46,397 nucleotides of DNA, taken from the NCBI GenBank assembly GCA_003427395.1, contig BFEA01000262.1:1866651-1913047 (forward strand). The letters run 5' to 3'. Source of the DNA: Chara braunii. Its lineage: Eukaryota > Streptophyta > Charophyceae > Charales > Characeae. Shown piece after piece: positions 32,561-42,779 of this stretch (position 1 is its first letter; each line of letters opens with the position of its first letter). The translations under genes and the position numbers were made by a program. The notes below the pieces were generated by a model. It saw only the letters and a list, made by a program, of their open reading frames with translations. It did no database searches and was not told the DNA's origin.

Positions 32561-33390
32561 GTCCTTTCTTGCAAATGAATGTTCCTAAATTCGGCCTTGA
32601 AGGCTCAACGAATTTTCAGTAGGATCTAACTAGGCGTAGGATTTTTTTTCCCGCGTCCAATCTGGCACGGGGATATCGTTTTTGAAAATTTCAAACTTGA
32701 ACTGGTTTTAGAGCTAGAATGGACGGAACATAACTGATTTGGTGCCTTTCCGTTTCTATGTCGCCGCCATGTATGGGAACTTCCCCCGCTTCTTACTATC
32801 CCCATGCCATCTTCGCATCTCTGTTCTTCGCACCTTCTTTCCTCCATTTGTAACTGTTTTCCTTCCCCTCCCCTTACACGCTTTTGTCCCGCTCCTTTTC
32901 GTCTCAATCTTGGTCCCACTCGGCACTATGTTTCACACTCTCCTTCTTCCCGCCTTTATCCCGATACAGGAACACCCATGGCGTGTCCTTTCTTGGAAAT
33001 GAATGTTCCTAAATTTGCCCTTGGAGGCTCGGTGAATTTTCAGCAGGATCTGAATAGGCGTATGATTATTTTTCCCGCGTCCAATCTTGCGCACGGATAT
33101 CGTTTTAGAATTTTTCAATCATGAATTAGGTTTAGAGTTAGAATGGACGAAACATAACTGTTTTGGTGCCTTTTTGCGTCTGTGGCGGCGCCATGTATTT
33201 AAACTCCCCCCGCTTCCTACTATCCCCATGCCATTTTTGCCTCTCTTCTTCGCGCCTTCTTTCCTCCATTTGTAACTGTTTTCCATCCCCTCTCCTATGC
33301 GCTTCTCTCCTGTTCCTTTTGTTCGAATCTTGGTCCTGCTCCTCCTCGCGCTCTCCTTCTTCCCGCCTTCATCCCCACACAGAAACGCCC
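32561..33390. repeat. Tandem duplication, period 423 bp
   Basis: Two units start at 32561 and 32984 with 'tgtcctttctt(g/g)(c/g)aaatgaatgttcc'. They stay aligned to 'cttcttcccgcctt.atcc'. The duplication lies in the long 3' region of the gypsy element and keeps short open frames in both units. Confidence 0.85.
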
Positions 33391-34522
33391 TATCGATACT
33401 CCCCCGCTCAGGGCTTAAGCCATCAGACAACATCTTGTAAGGAGGATGCCCCCCTCACGTTGTGATCTGATTGGCTGCGAAGGAACCCGCGGGGATTGAT
33501 CTGGCTTTCCTCGGGCGATTTACCCGAACTCATCTTCGCTATGTCCTACCTCCATCCGGTCCCTCCCATCTTCTATCTCCCTCTTTGCAACTATAAAATC
33601 TGCGAGCGCATCCGAAAAACTCTCTCAACCCATCTGCCAGGTTCCGAGAAGTCCTGGCTAGGTGATGTGTATGTACGGCGAGTCAAGAAGTCTTGACGAG
33701 ATGACTGTAGTTTTGTAAGGCTGTGCGCCAGTTGGCCACGATGGACTGCGGGATCTCGGCAAGCCGGTGTAGAAGCTGAGTTGGTGGGGTGACGATCGAT
33801 GTGGTGCAAAGGTTGGTATGTGGCGGCCGGAATCACCAGTATTGGGGCAAGGAAGGTGTATGTGTACAAGTAGTTGTATGGCCAGGGGCTGTAGTCAGAG
33901 AGCAGAAGGCTTGCACGCCTTTGATCTTCAGTTCCTCTTCTTATATTGGAAGCTAAGTTCACGATGGATCGCCGGTCTTGGTTCTCAGATCTATTTGTGT
34001 GCTCATAACTCCTTGTGGTTAGTCCCCTTCTTCGGTCAAGCTGCGACTCCACCTATCTCTTTCGACCTTCTCCCCCTCTCTCTCTCTCTTGATATTTTTT
34101 CCTTCATAGATGTTTGAATTGTTTTGATATTTCCCTCGTCCCTACCAGCTCTTGAGGTCTTGTCCTGCTCACCTTGTTGAATTCAATCGGATCTCGCGAG
34201 GACAAGGATCGTTGAATTTAAAGAGACCAGCAAGATCAGGTGATCTTATCTCGTCCCTCTTTCTGCTTTGATGGTTAATGCATGAGTGATCTCTCACACA
34301 TATGTATTTTGAGTTGTTACCTTGATGGCGGGAACCAAGTAGGAATCTGATGTGATCATTTCGATGCATGCATAACTATTCGCACAAATGGAGGATGGTC
34401 ATTCTCTTGAATGATTGGATTGCATGGACTCGCTTTGGATCAGTTTGCAGGATGGGTGGAAGATAATTCATGTCGTGGTGTCTATTTGTTCCTTTGATTG
34501 AATAACGGATTGATTAGACATA
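33390..34522 (+). other. Gypsy 3' untranslated-like region
   Basis: A short open frame at 33496-33696 (YNYKIC-like, then HLPGSEKSWLGDVYVRR) is unassigned. The remainder has no recognisable coding sequence. I do not see a clear polypurine tract immediately before the 3' LTR. Confidence 0.4.
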
Positions 34523-35277
34523 TGCAATCATCCTCGCTTCTGCGACGTGGACCAATTGCCCCGATCCGAACAGCTGTCGACTTCCAGTATCCCCGCCACA
34601 GCCGTTCCTGTATACCGAGGAAAGGACACGTGTATGTGAGTGGGACTTACAAGAAGCCGTCGCCGAGATCGGCGGGCGCTACATTTTCCTCCCGAAACAA
34701 GGTGCCCAGGATTTGTAGGCACTGGTTTTGTCATTATTGATACCCATTGTCCCCCGTGCCCATTGCCTTTTTGAGTTTATTGTCATCCCGTGGACGGCGG
34801 TGGCACCGCATTGGCCCAACACTCTGTGTAGCGATTGTTGTCGCACCGAGCGTTATGGGAAAAGGGGTTCCACCACCGGACACGTGGCGAGGACAAACAG
34901 AAGGAAAGAGCGACCAGGCTGAGGCCATCAACGTCGGCTTCCGAGCTCTGTAACGAACGGCGCCGGGACTTAATTCGAAAACGAGATCCCACATGTGTAC
35001 CCCCTCCTTTCCGTTCGAAAAGACGTCAAGTAGCCCGCATGGTTTCAGAGATACTTTTTTGATTAAGTGAATGTTTGAAAGCAGCGCAGGCTATTTCTTT
35101 CCAACTCAGCTATGGCCATTTCTCACTAAACTGGAACCTCATGAGGGATTCAGTTCCGTCTGTGTCTCTACAGTCAATTTTCCCAAAATTCCTTGGCACA
35201 CCCCATTTTGCTGTTCTTTTAGGCCCTGTTCCACATATTTTACCACTCCAACCGGAAGACAGCACAGGGCGTGAGGT
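34523..35277 (+). repeat. 3' LTR of the gypsy element
   Basis: Starts TGCAATCATCC and ends near 'gggcgtgaggttg'. It aligns along its length to 22640-23430, with small indels (the 'gtaggtgctggttttt' duplication of the 5' copy is absent). Confidence 0.85.
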
Positions 35278-35284
35278 TGAACGT

Positions 35285-35335
35285 CACATGTGTGCATGTG
35301 TGCGTGTGTGTGTGTATGTGTGTGTGTGTGCGTGC

Positions 35336-35426
<91 letters not shown>

Positions 35427-35489
35427 GACGTGGTAAGTTTTCCTCTTCGTGACACAGGTTGTGGGCAGAAGAATTCCTCCCGCACAAAN

Positions 35490-35543
<54 letters not shown>

Positions 35544-35605
35544 GACGTGGTAAGTTTTCCTCTTCGTGACACAGGTTGTGGGCAGAAGAATTCCTCCCGC
35601 ACAAA
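35285..35605. repeat. (GT)n(GA)n tract with exact duplication around a single N
   Basis: A GT/GA tract followed by 'gaggacgtggtaag...cgcacaaa' (to 35488) is repeated exactly at about 35490-35605, with one N at 35489 between them. This looks like two contig ends joined without merging their overlap. Confidence 0.85.
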
Positions 35606-35639
35606 TTCGCCAAATGCCCTTGGTAATGCACTGAGGCGA

Positions 35640-36830
35640 ATTCTTGGCAAGGTGCCGCCGCAAGACAGAAAACTTGCAGCGCTTGTGGCGTACCTGCCCC
35701 ACTCTCTAGCCCTCGGAGATTGGTGGTGGTGGCAGGCCCCTTTCTCTTTTGTTTGGCTTTTAGGGATTGGTGGTGGTTGCAGGCTCCTGTTTTTTGTTTT
35801 TGGGTTGCAAGCTTCTCTGCAACCAGGTACGAGTGGCCATTAGACTTCGGTCTTCGGTCCAGGTTCATGCTTTCGAAGTATGAACATAGCAGTGCTGGGG
35901 CCCGTCCCTTTTATGCATTTATGGGTCACTCATCCTCTCTATGCCTTCCCACCAGGCATGCATGCCTTTTTTGTGGGAATCTATTTCTTTTTTCTTATGT
36001 TCTGGGAATCTTGCCATGTATATGCATAGAGGGTCTGGTTCCACTACTCTCGATTTGGCATATTTTGAGAGTGTTGCGCTGCTCCACCACACTTGATGGG
36101 AGGCGTTGCTAATTGAGAGTATAGACTGAGGCCCAGAGGATGTGAGAGCAATTCATTTGTGGTTTCTTTTTTATTCTTTTCTTTTCTTTTGTCCCCTCTC
36201 CGTCTCCTGCCTCTTCCTTCCCTTCCCTTTTGTATTTTCTTTGATGGTAGCGAACTGTGTTTTGTTTGTGTGGGGAGGATGATTCCGCTCTCTTTTGGAG
36301 CTTGCAGCTCATGTTAGGGTTTAGCCACTCCACGTGCATATGATTCGCAGAATCGCAAAAGCAGCAGCCAGAGTCCTTTCAGGGCGTACTCACACTACCA
36401 TGTAACATCACAAATTTTGCGATTATAAGGCACTGCCTGGTCACACAGCTCTCCTGCATCTAGCACAAAACAGAAAAGACATGACTGCGACTAGTCCTCC
36501 AAATCCTAATTTACACCCCATGTAGTCACTCTGTGTGAGGCACAAAAGTTTAATGGTGAATGGGGAAGAAATCGCAGGAAAAAAAAATGTCTTGGAGGCG
36601 CCCGCAAAATACATATGCCCGCGGCTCCCCAGGACGCTGACATATGTGAATTCACAAAATACGAACTTCTGACCCTAAAAGTTACACAGATTTTTGCGAT
36701 TTGGCGATGCTGCTGGTGAACTGGCAGTTTAAACCACCAGTTCAGCCGAGCGTTTTTGTACGGACACCTTGGGCCTGCCCAGCCTGAAAGGTCATTCCTA
36801 CCGGTTCACACCAACTCCGGTTTGATTCGA
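35640..36830. other. No recognisable gene
   Basis: A short duplication (ggtggtggcaggc / ggtggttgcaggc) lies near 35720-35790. Beyond it I see no domain, RNA or element boundary. An open frame of 130 codons at 35720-36112 has no recognisable features. Confidence 0.45.
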
Positions 36831-36832
36831 CA

Positions 36833-37045
36833 CTGGGCTACCAGCCGGGCGCCCGGGTCACCTTGTTTCACTGGGTGGCCTGACCGTGCAAGGACCAGTG
36901 GAGTGCCCAGCAAAACAGGAAAACAAACAAACGAAATCCAAAAAATCTGGAAAAAAGGAATGTGATGCATAAAAATAAACCGAACAACTTTTGCCTTTGG
37001 GTCACATCAAAATTCTCGAGTCTTCACCAAATTTGAAATAATTGT
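36833..37045 (-). mobile_element. hAT-type MITE (R2), copy 4, truncated
   Basis: Starts CTGGGCTACCAG and carries the subterminal 'gaccgtgcaaggaccag' block and the 'cttttgcctttgggtcacatc' internal block found in R2 copies 1 and 2. The other end is missing where repeat family R3 begins. Confidence 0.65.
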
Positions 37046-37765
37046 TCAGCATTCGCGTGCGAGTGTGCTTAGTGGGTGGTGTGGAAAGCGACGGAGCGGC
37101 TTTGCGGCATTGGCGCGAGGGAGTGCCATTCTTGCGAGAGCGTTGTAGAGAAAAAGTCTTTTTGCTGAGACTACATCTTCATTAGCCCTTGTAGGGAGTT
37201 GAGCGGGGACGTGGAGGCGTGTGGCACATTGTACAGGGTACCATGGTCGTGGAAGAGCATTGGGACCCACAGGCACCTACTGCCATCGGTGCGATCGTGT
37301 CTCGTGTCTGGCCACTGATGAGTCGGAGGGGACAAAAAATGCATAATTGCTCGGCACTGCACAACTCTTCGCGTACAATTGTGTTTAGTGGGTGGTGTGG
37401 AATTCGACGGAGCGGCTTTGTGGCGTTGGCGCGAGGGAGTGCATCATTCTCGCGAGAGCGTCGTAGCGTATAGGCGCCTGGGAACCCAATGCTTTTCCAC
37501 GACCATGGTAGCCTGTACGCTGCGCCACATGCCGCCGCGTCCAAGGGCCAATGAAGATGTAGTCTCCGCGAAAAGACTTCAATACTCTACGACGTTCTCG
37601 AGAGAATGATGCACTCCCTCGCACCAACACTGCATCAACCCTTGTGGGGAGTTAAGCGGGGACGTGGTGGAGTGTGGTGTGACGTACAGACTACCATGGT
37701 TGTGGAAGAGCATTGCGTTACCCCCAGACGCCTACTGCCATCGGTGCGACCGTGTCTCTTAACGA
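37046..37765 (+). repeat. Repeat family R3: tandem unit (period 316 bp) plus inverted partial copy
   Basis: 'agtgggtggtgtggaa' recurs at 37071 and 37387, giving a 316-bp tandem unit. After 37466 the sequence switches to an inverted partial unit (about 37467-37625) and then returns to sense (37626-37765). Each sense unit carries 'cggagcggcttt', 'actacatcttcatt', 'accatggt(c/t)gtggaagagcatt' and 'cctactgccatcggtgcga'. A hammerhead-like core, CUGAUGAGUC ... GGAC-AAAA, sits at 37315-37337, but the GAAA box is mutated. Confidence 0.7.
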
Positions 37766-37872
37766 AGAGCTTGTACTTTCATTGACTATATAATTTGTTC
37801 AAATGGTCATATATTATTTGTAAATACTAATCCACAAAACAATCAAATAATTCAGAAAATGGCAAAAGAAAC

Positions 37873-38030
37873 ATGATTTTGTTTCAAACGGGAACGACTG
37901 ATTTACAAATCTTATTAACAACAAAATTTAGCGAACGACGTCAAAGATTGCTATGGATTGCTTTTCTTGCATCTTTTGCAGTGGAAGTACCTATGGTACC
38001 AGTTTATATTTGGTTACCTGATGGATTGCT
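37873..38030 (+). pseudogene. nad4: Mitochondrial NADH dehydrogenase subunit 4 gene fragment (NUMT)
   Basis: The frame reads FQTGTTDLQILLTT, FSERRQRLLWIAF, then ASFAVEVPMVPVYIWLP. This is the conserved helix region of mitochondrial Nad4 (usually VKVPMVPVHIWLPEAH). His has become Tyr, and after LPDG the match to nad4 stops. Nad4 is a proton-pumping subunit of complex I; this is a 50-codon nuclear fragment. Confidence 0.8.
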
Positions 38031-38103
38031 TTATTTTTCTTTGTTTTTTTATGTTCAACCTCCAATCCTTTTCGTTGAATTAACTTTTTAAGCACTGATT
38101 CGG

Positions 38104-38215
38104 GAAAAGATTTCAACCTTGTACTACAAGACCCCCCCGTATTGGCTATACATCCTCCTTGTATTTATGAAGGATACGTTGCCAGTACTATTGGTTTTTG
38201 TTTGTGTATCCGGAA
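38104..38215 (+). pseudogene. Mitochondrial cytochrome c maturation (ccmF-type) gene fragment (NUMT)
   Basis: The frame reads FNLVLQDP, then [22 protein letters not shown]. This matches the conserved haem-lyase block ([27 protein letters not shown] type) of plant mitochondrial ccmFN. It begins about 75 bp after the nad4 fragment ends. These genes are not normally fused, so the insert is a mosaic. It encodes about 35 residues only. Confidence 0.75.
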
Positions 38216-38234
38216 CTCAACAAAAAAACACACT

Positions 38235-38760
38235 GCGCGTGAAATCAATGAAAATGAAAATTATATAAGAAATGTTCGATCAGCAGGGAACCACAAAAAA
38301 GTATGGGCGCTCTCTCTAGCTAGCGACCGACAAGCTGTTGGGGATCCTCAGAGACTTTACTTAACGCATCTCACTTGTTTCATTAATGAGACAGACAGAC
38401 AGAAAGAAAGAAAGAAAGCGGCAAGCCACTCACTTTGCGTCTACTTTCAATTCTAATTTGCTGGATTGATTGATGCCGAGGCTTTCTTTTACATATGTAT
38501 TGTATGGTCAACGAGTGAAAATTGTTGTATGGTCAACGAGTGAAAATTGTATAAGCAATGTTCGATCAGCAGGAGACCACAAAAAAGTACGGCCGCTCGC
38601 CCTAACCAGCGACCGTCGAGCGGTTTGGGATCCTCAGAGACTTTACGCAACGCATCTCACTTGTTTCATTAATGAGGCGGAAAGAAAGAAAGAAAGAAAG
38701 AAAGCGGCAAGCCACTCACTTTGCGCCCACTTTCAATTCTAATTTTCTGGATTGATCGAT
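38235..38760. repeat. Tandem duplication after the mitochondrial fragments
   Basis: Two units (about 38255-38500 and 38540-38760) share 'atgttcgatcagcagg', 'gatcctcagagactttac', 'catctcacttgtttcattaa', an (AGAA)n tract and 'gcggcaagccactcacttt'. A short duplicate 'gtatggtcaacgagtgaaaa' lies between them. The 'cagagacttta' word resembles the R element of group I introns, but no complete core is seen. Confidence 0.7.
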
Positions 38761-38790
38761 GATGAGGCTTTCTTTTGCGTATGTGTTATG

Positions 38791-39017
38791 TTTTTGGGCG
38801 TGTCTGGCCACTGAGATGTAGTCTCCGCAAAAATACTTCAATATTCTACGGCGCTCTCATTAGAATGACACACTCCCTCGTGCCAACGCCCCAAAGCCGC
38901 TCCGTCGAATTCCACACCACCCACGAAACACACTTGCATGTGAAGAGTTGTGCAGTGCCAAACAATTATGCGTGTTTCGTCCCATTGAACTCGTCAGTGG
39001 CTTGACACGCCCAAAAA
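38791..39017 (-). mobile_element. R3 element with terminal inverted repeats
   Basis: 24-bp ends at 38791-38814 and 38994-39017 are inverted repeats with two mismatches (TTTTTGGGCGTGTC ... CCACTGA). The body, read on the minus strand, matches the tandem R3 unit (tgggtggtgtggaattcgac; cggagcggcttt; actacatct). No target duplication is visible. Confidence 0.6.
38970..39010 (-). ncRNA. Hammerhead-like core in R3 (candidate)
   Basis: On the minus strand the order is GCGUG-UC, six bases, CUGACGA, GUUC-AAUG-GGAC, GAAA, CACGC. GCGUG pairs with CACGC (stem III), GUUC pairs with GGAC (stem II), both catalytic boxes are intact and GUC is a preferred cleavage triplet. Stem I is only six bases (AAGCCA; UGGCCA, a palindrome, in other R3 copies), too short for an ordinary hairpin. 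It might pair between two RNAs. The same bases form the element's inverted repeat, so the match could also reflect DNA-level constraint. Confidence 0.4.
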
Positions 39018-39023
39018 TAAGAG

Positions 39024-39305
39024 CTTCCTGGTAAAGCGTAGGCAGAGAGGTAGAAGAGGACAACAAACGAGGGGCTGTGACAAATTGTTTAGTCAAGTTC
39101 CACCAACTCGTTATTATATATATATATATATCATAATGGGTGCAAATGGGTTCATGTGACACACGGGGATGGGGGCAGCCAGCGCTCAACCTGTCATCCA
39201 CGTGGCTGGCGTTGTGCGTAAGAGGTGATGAACATGCGGGGCTTTCCTTCTTTTCCTTTCCTTGTTTTGCATCTTTTTCGCCTTCACGCTCTGATTCACA
39301 GTGTG
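39024..39305 (-). mobile_element. Retrozyme R1c, degenerate
   Basis: On the minus strand: LTR end 'ttgtcaca' and mutated primer site (GAATCAGAGCG) near 39287-39305, internal region with the GC-rich 'gctgcccccatccccgtgtg' block (39160-39220), a (TA)n tract, then a 3' LTR piece (39112-39024) with a ruined hammerhead (GAGUUGGUGGAAC kept, GAAA changed to UAAA). The order LTR-internal-LTR is thus visible in one copy. Confidence 0.55.
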
Positions 39306-39459
39306 ACAATATATATTTACGGCACACGCACCGGGGGATGCAGAGTCATACATGAACATTTTGTTGGCTCACTGCTAATGGTGAATACCATATGCACAGG
39401 ACGGCTGCATAATCAGTTCCCGAACTGGCCGCCGGGCCTAAAACCCTGCCTTTCTGTGC

Positions 39460-39770
39460 ACCTCTTCATCTCTTCTTTTACCCAAAAAATGAAAAATTTC
39501 AAAAAAATAAACGTTACTTTAAACAAATGAATTCAACACAAAGGATTAATCAGGGGATTCTCGGAAAGTTTCCTACTACTGGCATGGTAGGCGTAGTTCC
39601 AGGCAACATAGGGCGGGACCTCTTCATCTCCTCTTACCCAAAAAATGAAAAATTTCAAAAAAATAAACGTTACTTTTAAACAAATGAATTCAACACAAAG
39701 GATTAATCAGGGGATTTTTTGGAAGTTTCCTACTATTGGCATGGTAGGCGTAGTTCCAGGCAACATAGGT
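39460..39770 (+). repeat. Tandem duplication, period 156 bp, at the PLE start
   Basis: 'cccaaaaaatgaaaaatttc' recurs at 39481 and 39637, with 'aggattaatcagggg' and 'ggcatggtaggcgtagttcc' in both units. A smaller 54-bp duplication (agggaatccttggtagattt type, encoding QGILGRFPVDTT) follows at 39774 and 39828. Confidence 0.85.
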
Positions 39771-40114
39771 CAGGGAATCCTTGGTAGATTTCCTGTTGAC
39801 ACTACATTAGACACGGTGGATCAGGGAATCCTTGGGAGATTTCCTGTCGACACTACTTTAGGTATATTTTTTCATAATAATCATCGACTCCTCTCTGCTT
39901 TTTCTTCCCAACCTCATCTACATGTCGATTCCACACGTCGCGTTGATTGGATTCGTCATCTTCGTTGGAATAGTGACCTCTACTCTGCAGGCACTTGGCG
40001 CAAGAGGCAGTTGCAGCAACTTAACACGACGATTCAAATAGAGCGTTTCGAATTGCAGTTGGAGGCATTGATCAGCAGGCATTGCAATCAGGTATGGACC
40101 CTCTCTTTGTTCGG

Positions 40115-40460
40115 GGAGTGATTTATGCCGTCATTCATATCCCCTTTGGGCGTCTTGACATAGGTCAGACTATGCACTATCACGTCAACGTTTGCATGAA
40201 CATTGGCATGTTCGTCGTTCTGCTACGAAGTTTCGGCGTCATTGGCTCTACAATGTTATGCCTTGTCAAAACCCCTTCAATTTTTCGGTCTGGCCCTTGG
40301 AACGTATTGACCCGACCCTTTACCATACATCACAAGGTCTTGTTGATCGTAACCTTTTTCGACGGGCTGCTACGACATGGGAAGCTTATTGGGTACACCG
40401 GTTGTAGACTCTTCAACCAGCTGGTTTCAACGATGTCCTGCCGCTTGCTCGCCTGCCTGC
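40115..40460 (+). pseudogene. GIY-YIG endonuclease domain of the PLE
   Basis: The frame gives GVIYAVIHIPFGRLDIGQT (the GIY...YIG strands, here VIYAV and DIGQT). After a one-base shift it continues DYALSRQRLHEHWHVRRSA, then FRRAATTWEAYWVHRL with the expected catalytic Glu, and TLQPAGFND. GIY-YIG nucleases nick DNA for element insertion. The frameshift near 40170 would inactivate this copy. Confidence 0.7.
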
Positions 40461-41340
40461 AAGAAGACGACAACGTCGTCTTCATCGGTGGACACAGACA
40501 GACCCTCGTCCGTCAGACCATCAACAACCCCAACCTATTGATTTGCGTCCAAGCCCTGACTTCCAAGTCCGCTTTGCATTGCACAATCTTCTCTCACAGG
40601 CTGCTGCTAGCAATTCGCAACAGATGGAATCTGTCATCCAGCAAGCAACGTCAGTTTGGCTTGCCCGCTTGCTGAAGTGGTTGAGCAAAAATATCTCCAA
40701 TGCAGATATGACTGCTCATATCCATCAGCTTGAATGCCTGATTCGGAAGTATCAACATGTCTGCCAACGATACACAACTCAGTCTCGAGATGCCTTCCTT
40801 GATCATATTGAAGGTAATCACATGCACGAGGTGTCTCAGGTAGCGGGGCTGTGACAAGCCCTGCATGCACCCCAGGTGCTCCACTTGCACCCAGACCTTG
40901 ATGCCACAACACACCTGCGTATTAGTGATAAGTTATTGTCGCCAACTCGCGTCCAATTCTCTAATTTCACGGAAGTTGCGCTCAGCATCACACCTGGGAT
41001 CTCCTTCCCTGAACCCTGAGACTGTCAATGTTGGAAAGTGTTTCCTGACTGTTCAGACTTAGTCGACGGCCATGTTGTTACAACATACTGTGACATCATT
41101 CCTGATGATTGCATCCACGACTTGTTCCATGAAGGCTCGAAGTATCGTCTTAATCGACAAATCGTTGATGTGCTTCATGCTGTTAGAGTCGACCTTGATG
41201 AGTATACTGCTAAAGACCTGAGGTCGATCTCCGAGCAGCTTCGGCCAGTCGCTTTGAACAAATTGCAGCAGTGGCGCTCAACTGTTCTCACACGTTGCCA
41301 AAGCAACATCTCATCCCCCCACACTACCACGTGACAACCG
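40460..41340 (+). pseudogene. PLE linker region
   Basis: Contains RPSPDFQVRFALHNLLSQAA, WLARLLKWLSKNISNADM and, after breaks, HDLFHEGSKYRLNRQIVDVL, which resembles the conserved region just upstream of PLE RTs. One stop near 41016 and frame changes interrupt it. Confidence 0.6.
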
Positions 41341-41355
41341 CGCTCTCTTCACTCA

Positions 41356-42690
41356 GTGCACAGGGCTTTGAGACACCTTCAAGAACACTTCGATATTGTT
41401 CCTGTCGACAAGACCTCACATAACTTGGCAATTTGTTGTAAAAAGCTGTCTCATCTATTTGTTAATATGAACAGCCCTACCTATGATGTGCCTCTTGAGT
41501 CTGTTGCAGATATTCTGGAACATCACGCGCTCTGGAATCATCGGTGGGGATATACACACAAAGACACGCTGCCATATGTGTACAATGCACTTAAAGCGCA
41601 CAAATCGCCCCTTGGGTAGTATTGTCGGTGTCACAGAGCGGAATAATCTCTCCCTGTTGCAGCGATCTCGATCAACCGCGCCATCTGTTCATGCAGTCCA
41701 CCATCGACCTCCCCACAAACCCTTGGCCAGTATTATCGTTGCTTTTGCCCGCCTCAGCTTTGCACCACAAGGAGTGATTGAAACTCTACGTGAGAAGGAT
41801 AATGTGTTGTATCAGCAAAGCGGTGTGAGACTGTGCTGGATCGTGCAAATCGCTGAGGAGGTGATGCTTGATCTTAAACATAATTCTTCTTCTCTTCGTG
41901 ACCATGCTCCTTGCACTGTTGATTTCACAACTATGTATACCAATCTTCCTCATGATCGTATTTGTCATAATGTATCAAAAGAGGTTGAGGAAGCCTATAC
42001 ATATGCCTTGCAACAGTACACACAGGGGTGCACATATCCTCCTACCCTTAACATGATTGTTAAAGGGCCCCGTCAAGGGGAGTGGACGGTTGATACCGGA
42101 CCAAACACCTTGACCGTTTCCCAAATTCTTGAACATCTCCATTTCATTGTCACAAACACGTATCTTTATGCAGCGGACGACACCTTGCGACATCAGCTGA
42201 TTGGCATCCCGACGGGGACTAATTATGGTCCGGAGATAGCTAATTTGTTGTTGTATTGGGATGAGGCTCGATTTGTTGATGACCTCCAGCGCAGTGATCT
42301 TCGCGCGGTCAACGGTATGCGTTCACATACCGCTTGATCCATTATGTTCTGTCATGGGGACATCTGCCACCACCATCAGAGCACTATGGCCTTGAATGGA
42401 AGGAGACCACAATGCTTGATGACTCTTGCATATTCTTGGGTGCACACCTCCAAGTCCGCCTTGACTGTTCCCTGCGTATGAGTGTTTCCCTGTTACTCGT
42501 TATCGTAGTGCTACTTCTAACGTCCCTGCACACCAGCCGCCGGGAGTGTTTACAGACCAGCTTACTAGGTTTGAGTATGTTTGCAACAACTTGTATGATT
42601 TCAAAACTGCAGCAGCGATGCTCCGCCGCATGCTTTTTCGCGGGCACTCTCCAACATTGCTTGCGAAAGGATGAACTTCCTATATTCGTA
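41356..42690 (+). pseudogene. Penelope-like reverse transcriptase, catalytic motif lost
   Basis: Order seen: IVPVDKTSHNLAICCKK, YVYNALKAHKSP (frame break), CWIVQIAEEVMLDLKH, TVDFTTMYTNLPHD (motif A with its Asp), LIGIPTGTNYGPEIANLLLY (motif B), then YRLIHYVLSWG, where the YxDD of motif C should be, then GLEWKETTM and IFLGAHLQV (motif D/E region). A later frame has FEYVCNNLYDFKTAAAMLRR. The two catalytic Asp of motif C are His and Tyr here, so the enzyme could not polymerise even without the frameshifts. Confidence 0.8.
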
Positions 42691-42779
42691 AACGTCAACA
42701 CAGGTACCTGCCTCTCCAACTGGTTCCGCAGCATGCTTCGATGGTCTATTCATCATCCGCTTTCTCAGGTATCCACACA

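Larger units (their letters stand above)
22640..35278 (+). mobile_element. Ty3/gypsy LTR retrotransposon, degenerate but with both LTRs
   Basis: Two direct repeats (22640-23430 and 34523-35277) flank 11 kb containing gag-, RT- and integrase-like sequence in the expected gypsy order, with a tRNA-iMet PBS after the 5' LTR. The LTRs differ at many positions (I estimate roughly a fifth by eye), so the insertion is old. The coding region has many stops and frameshifts, a mitochondrial insert, and an unusually long 3' region. A target duplication is not evident. Confidence 0.85.

Noticed and set aside
35271-35843. Long frames through the GT/GA tract
   Set aside because: Dinucleotide repeats stay open in several frames. 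No domain is present and a join artefact lies inside.
37315-37337. Hammerhead core CUGAUGAGUC...GGAC in the R3 tandem unit
   Set aside because: GAAA is replaced by CAAA/AAAA and stem III does not pair. Kept only as supporting evidence for R3, not as a ribozyme.
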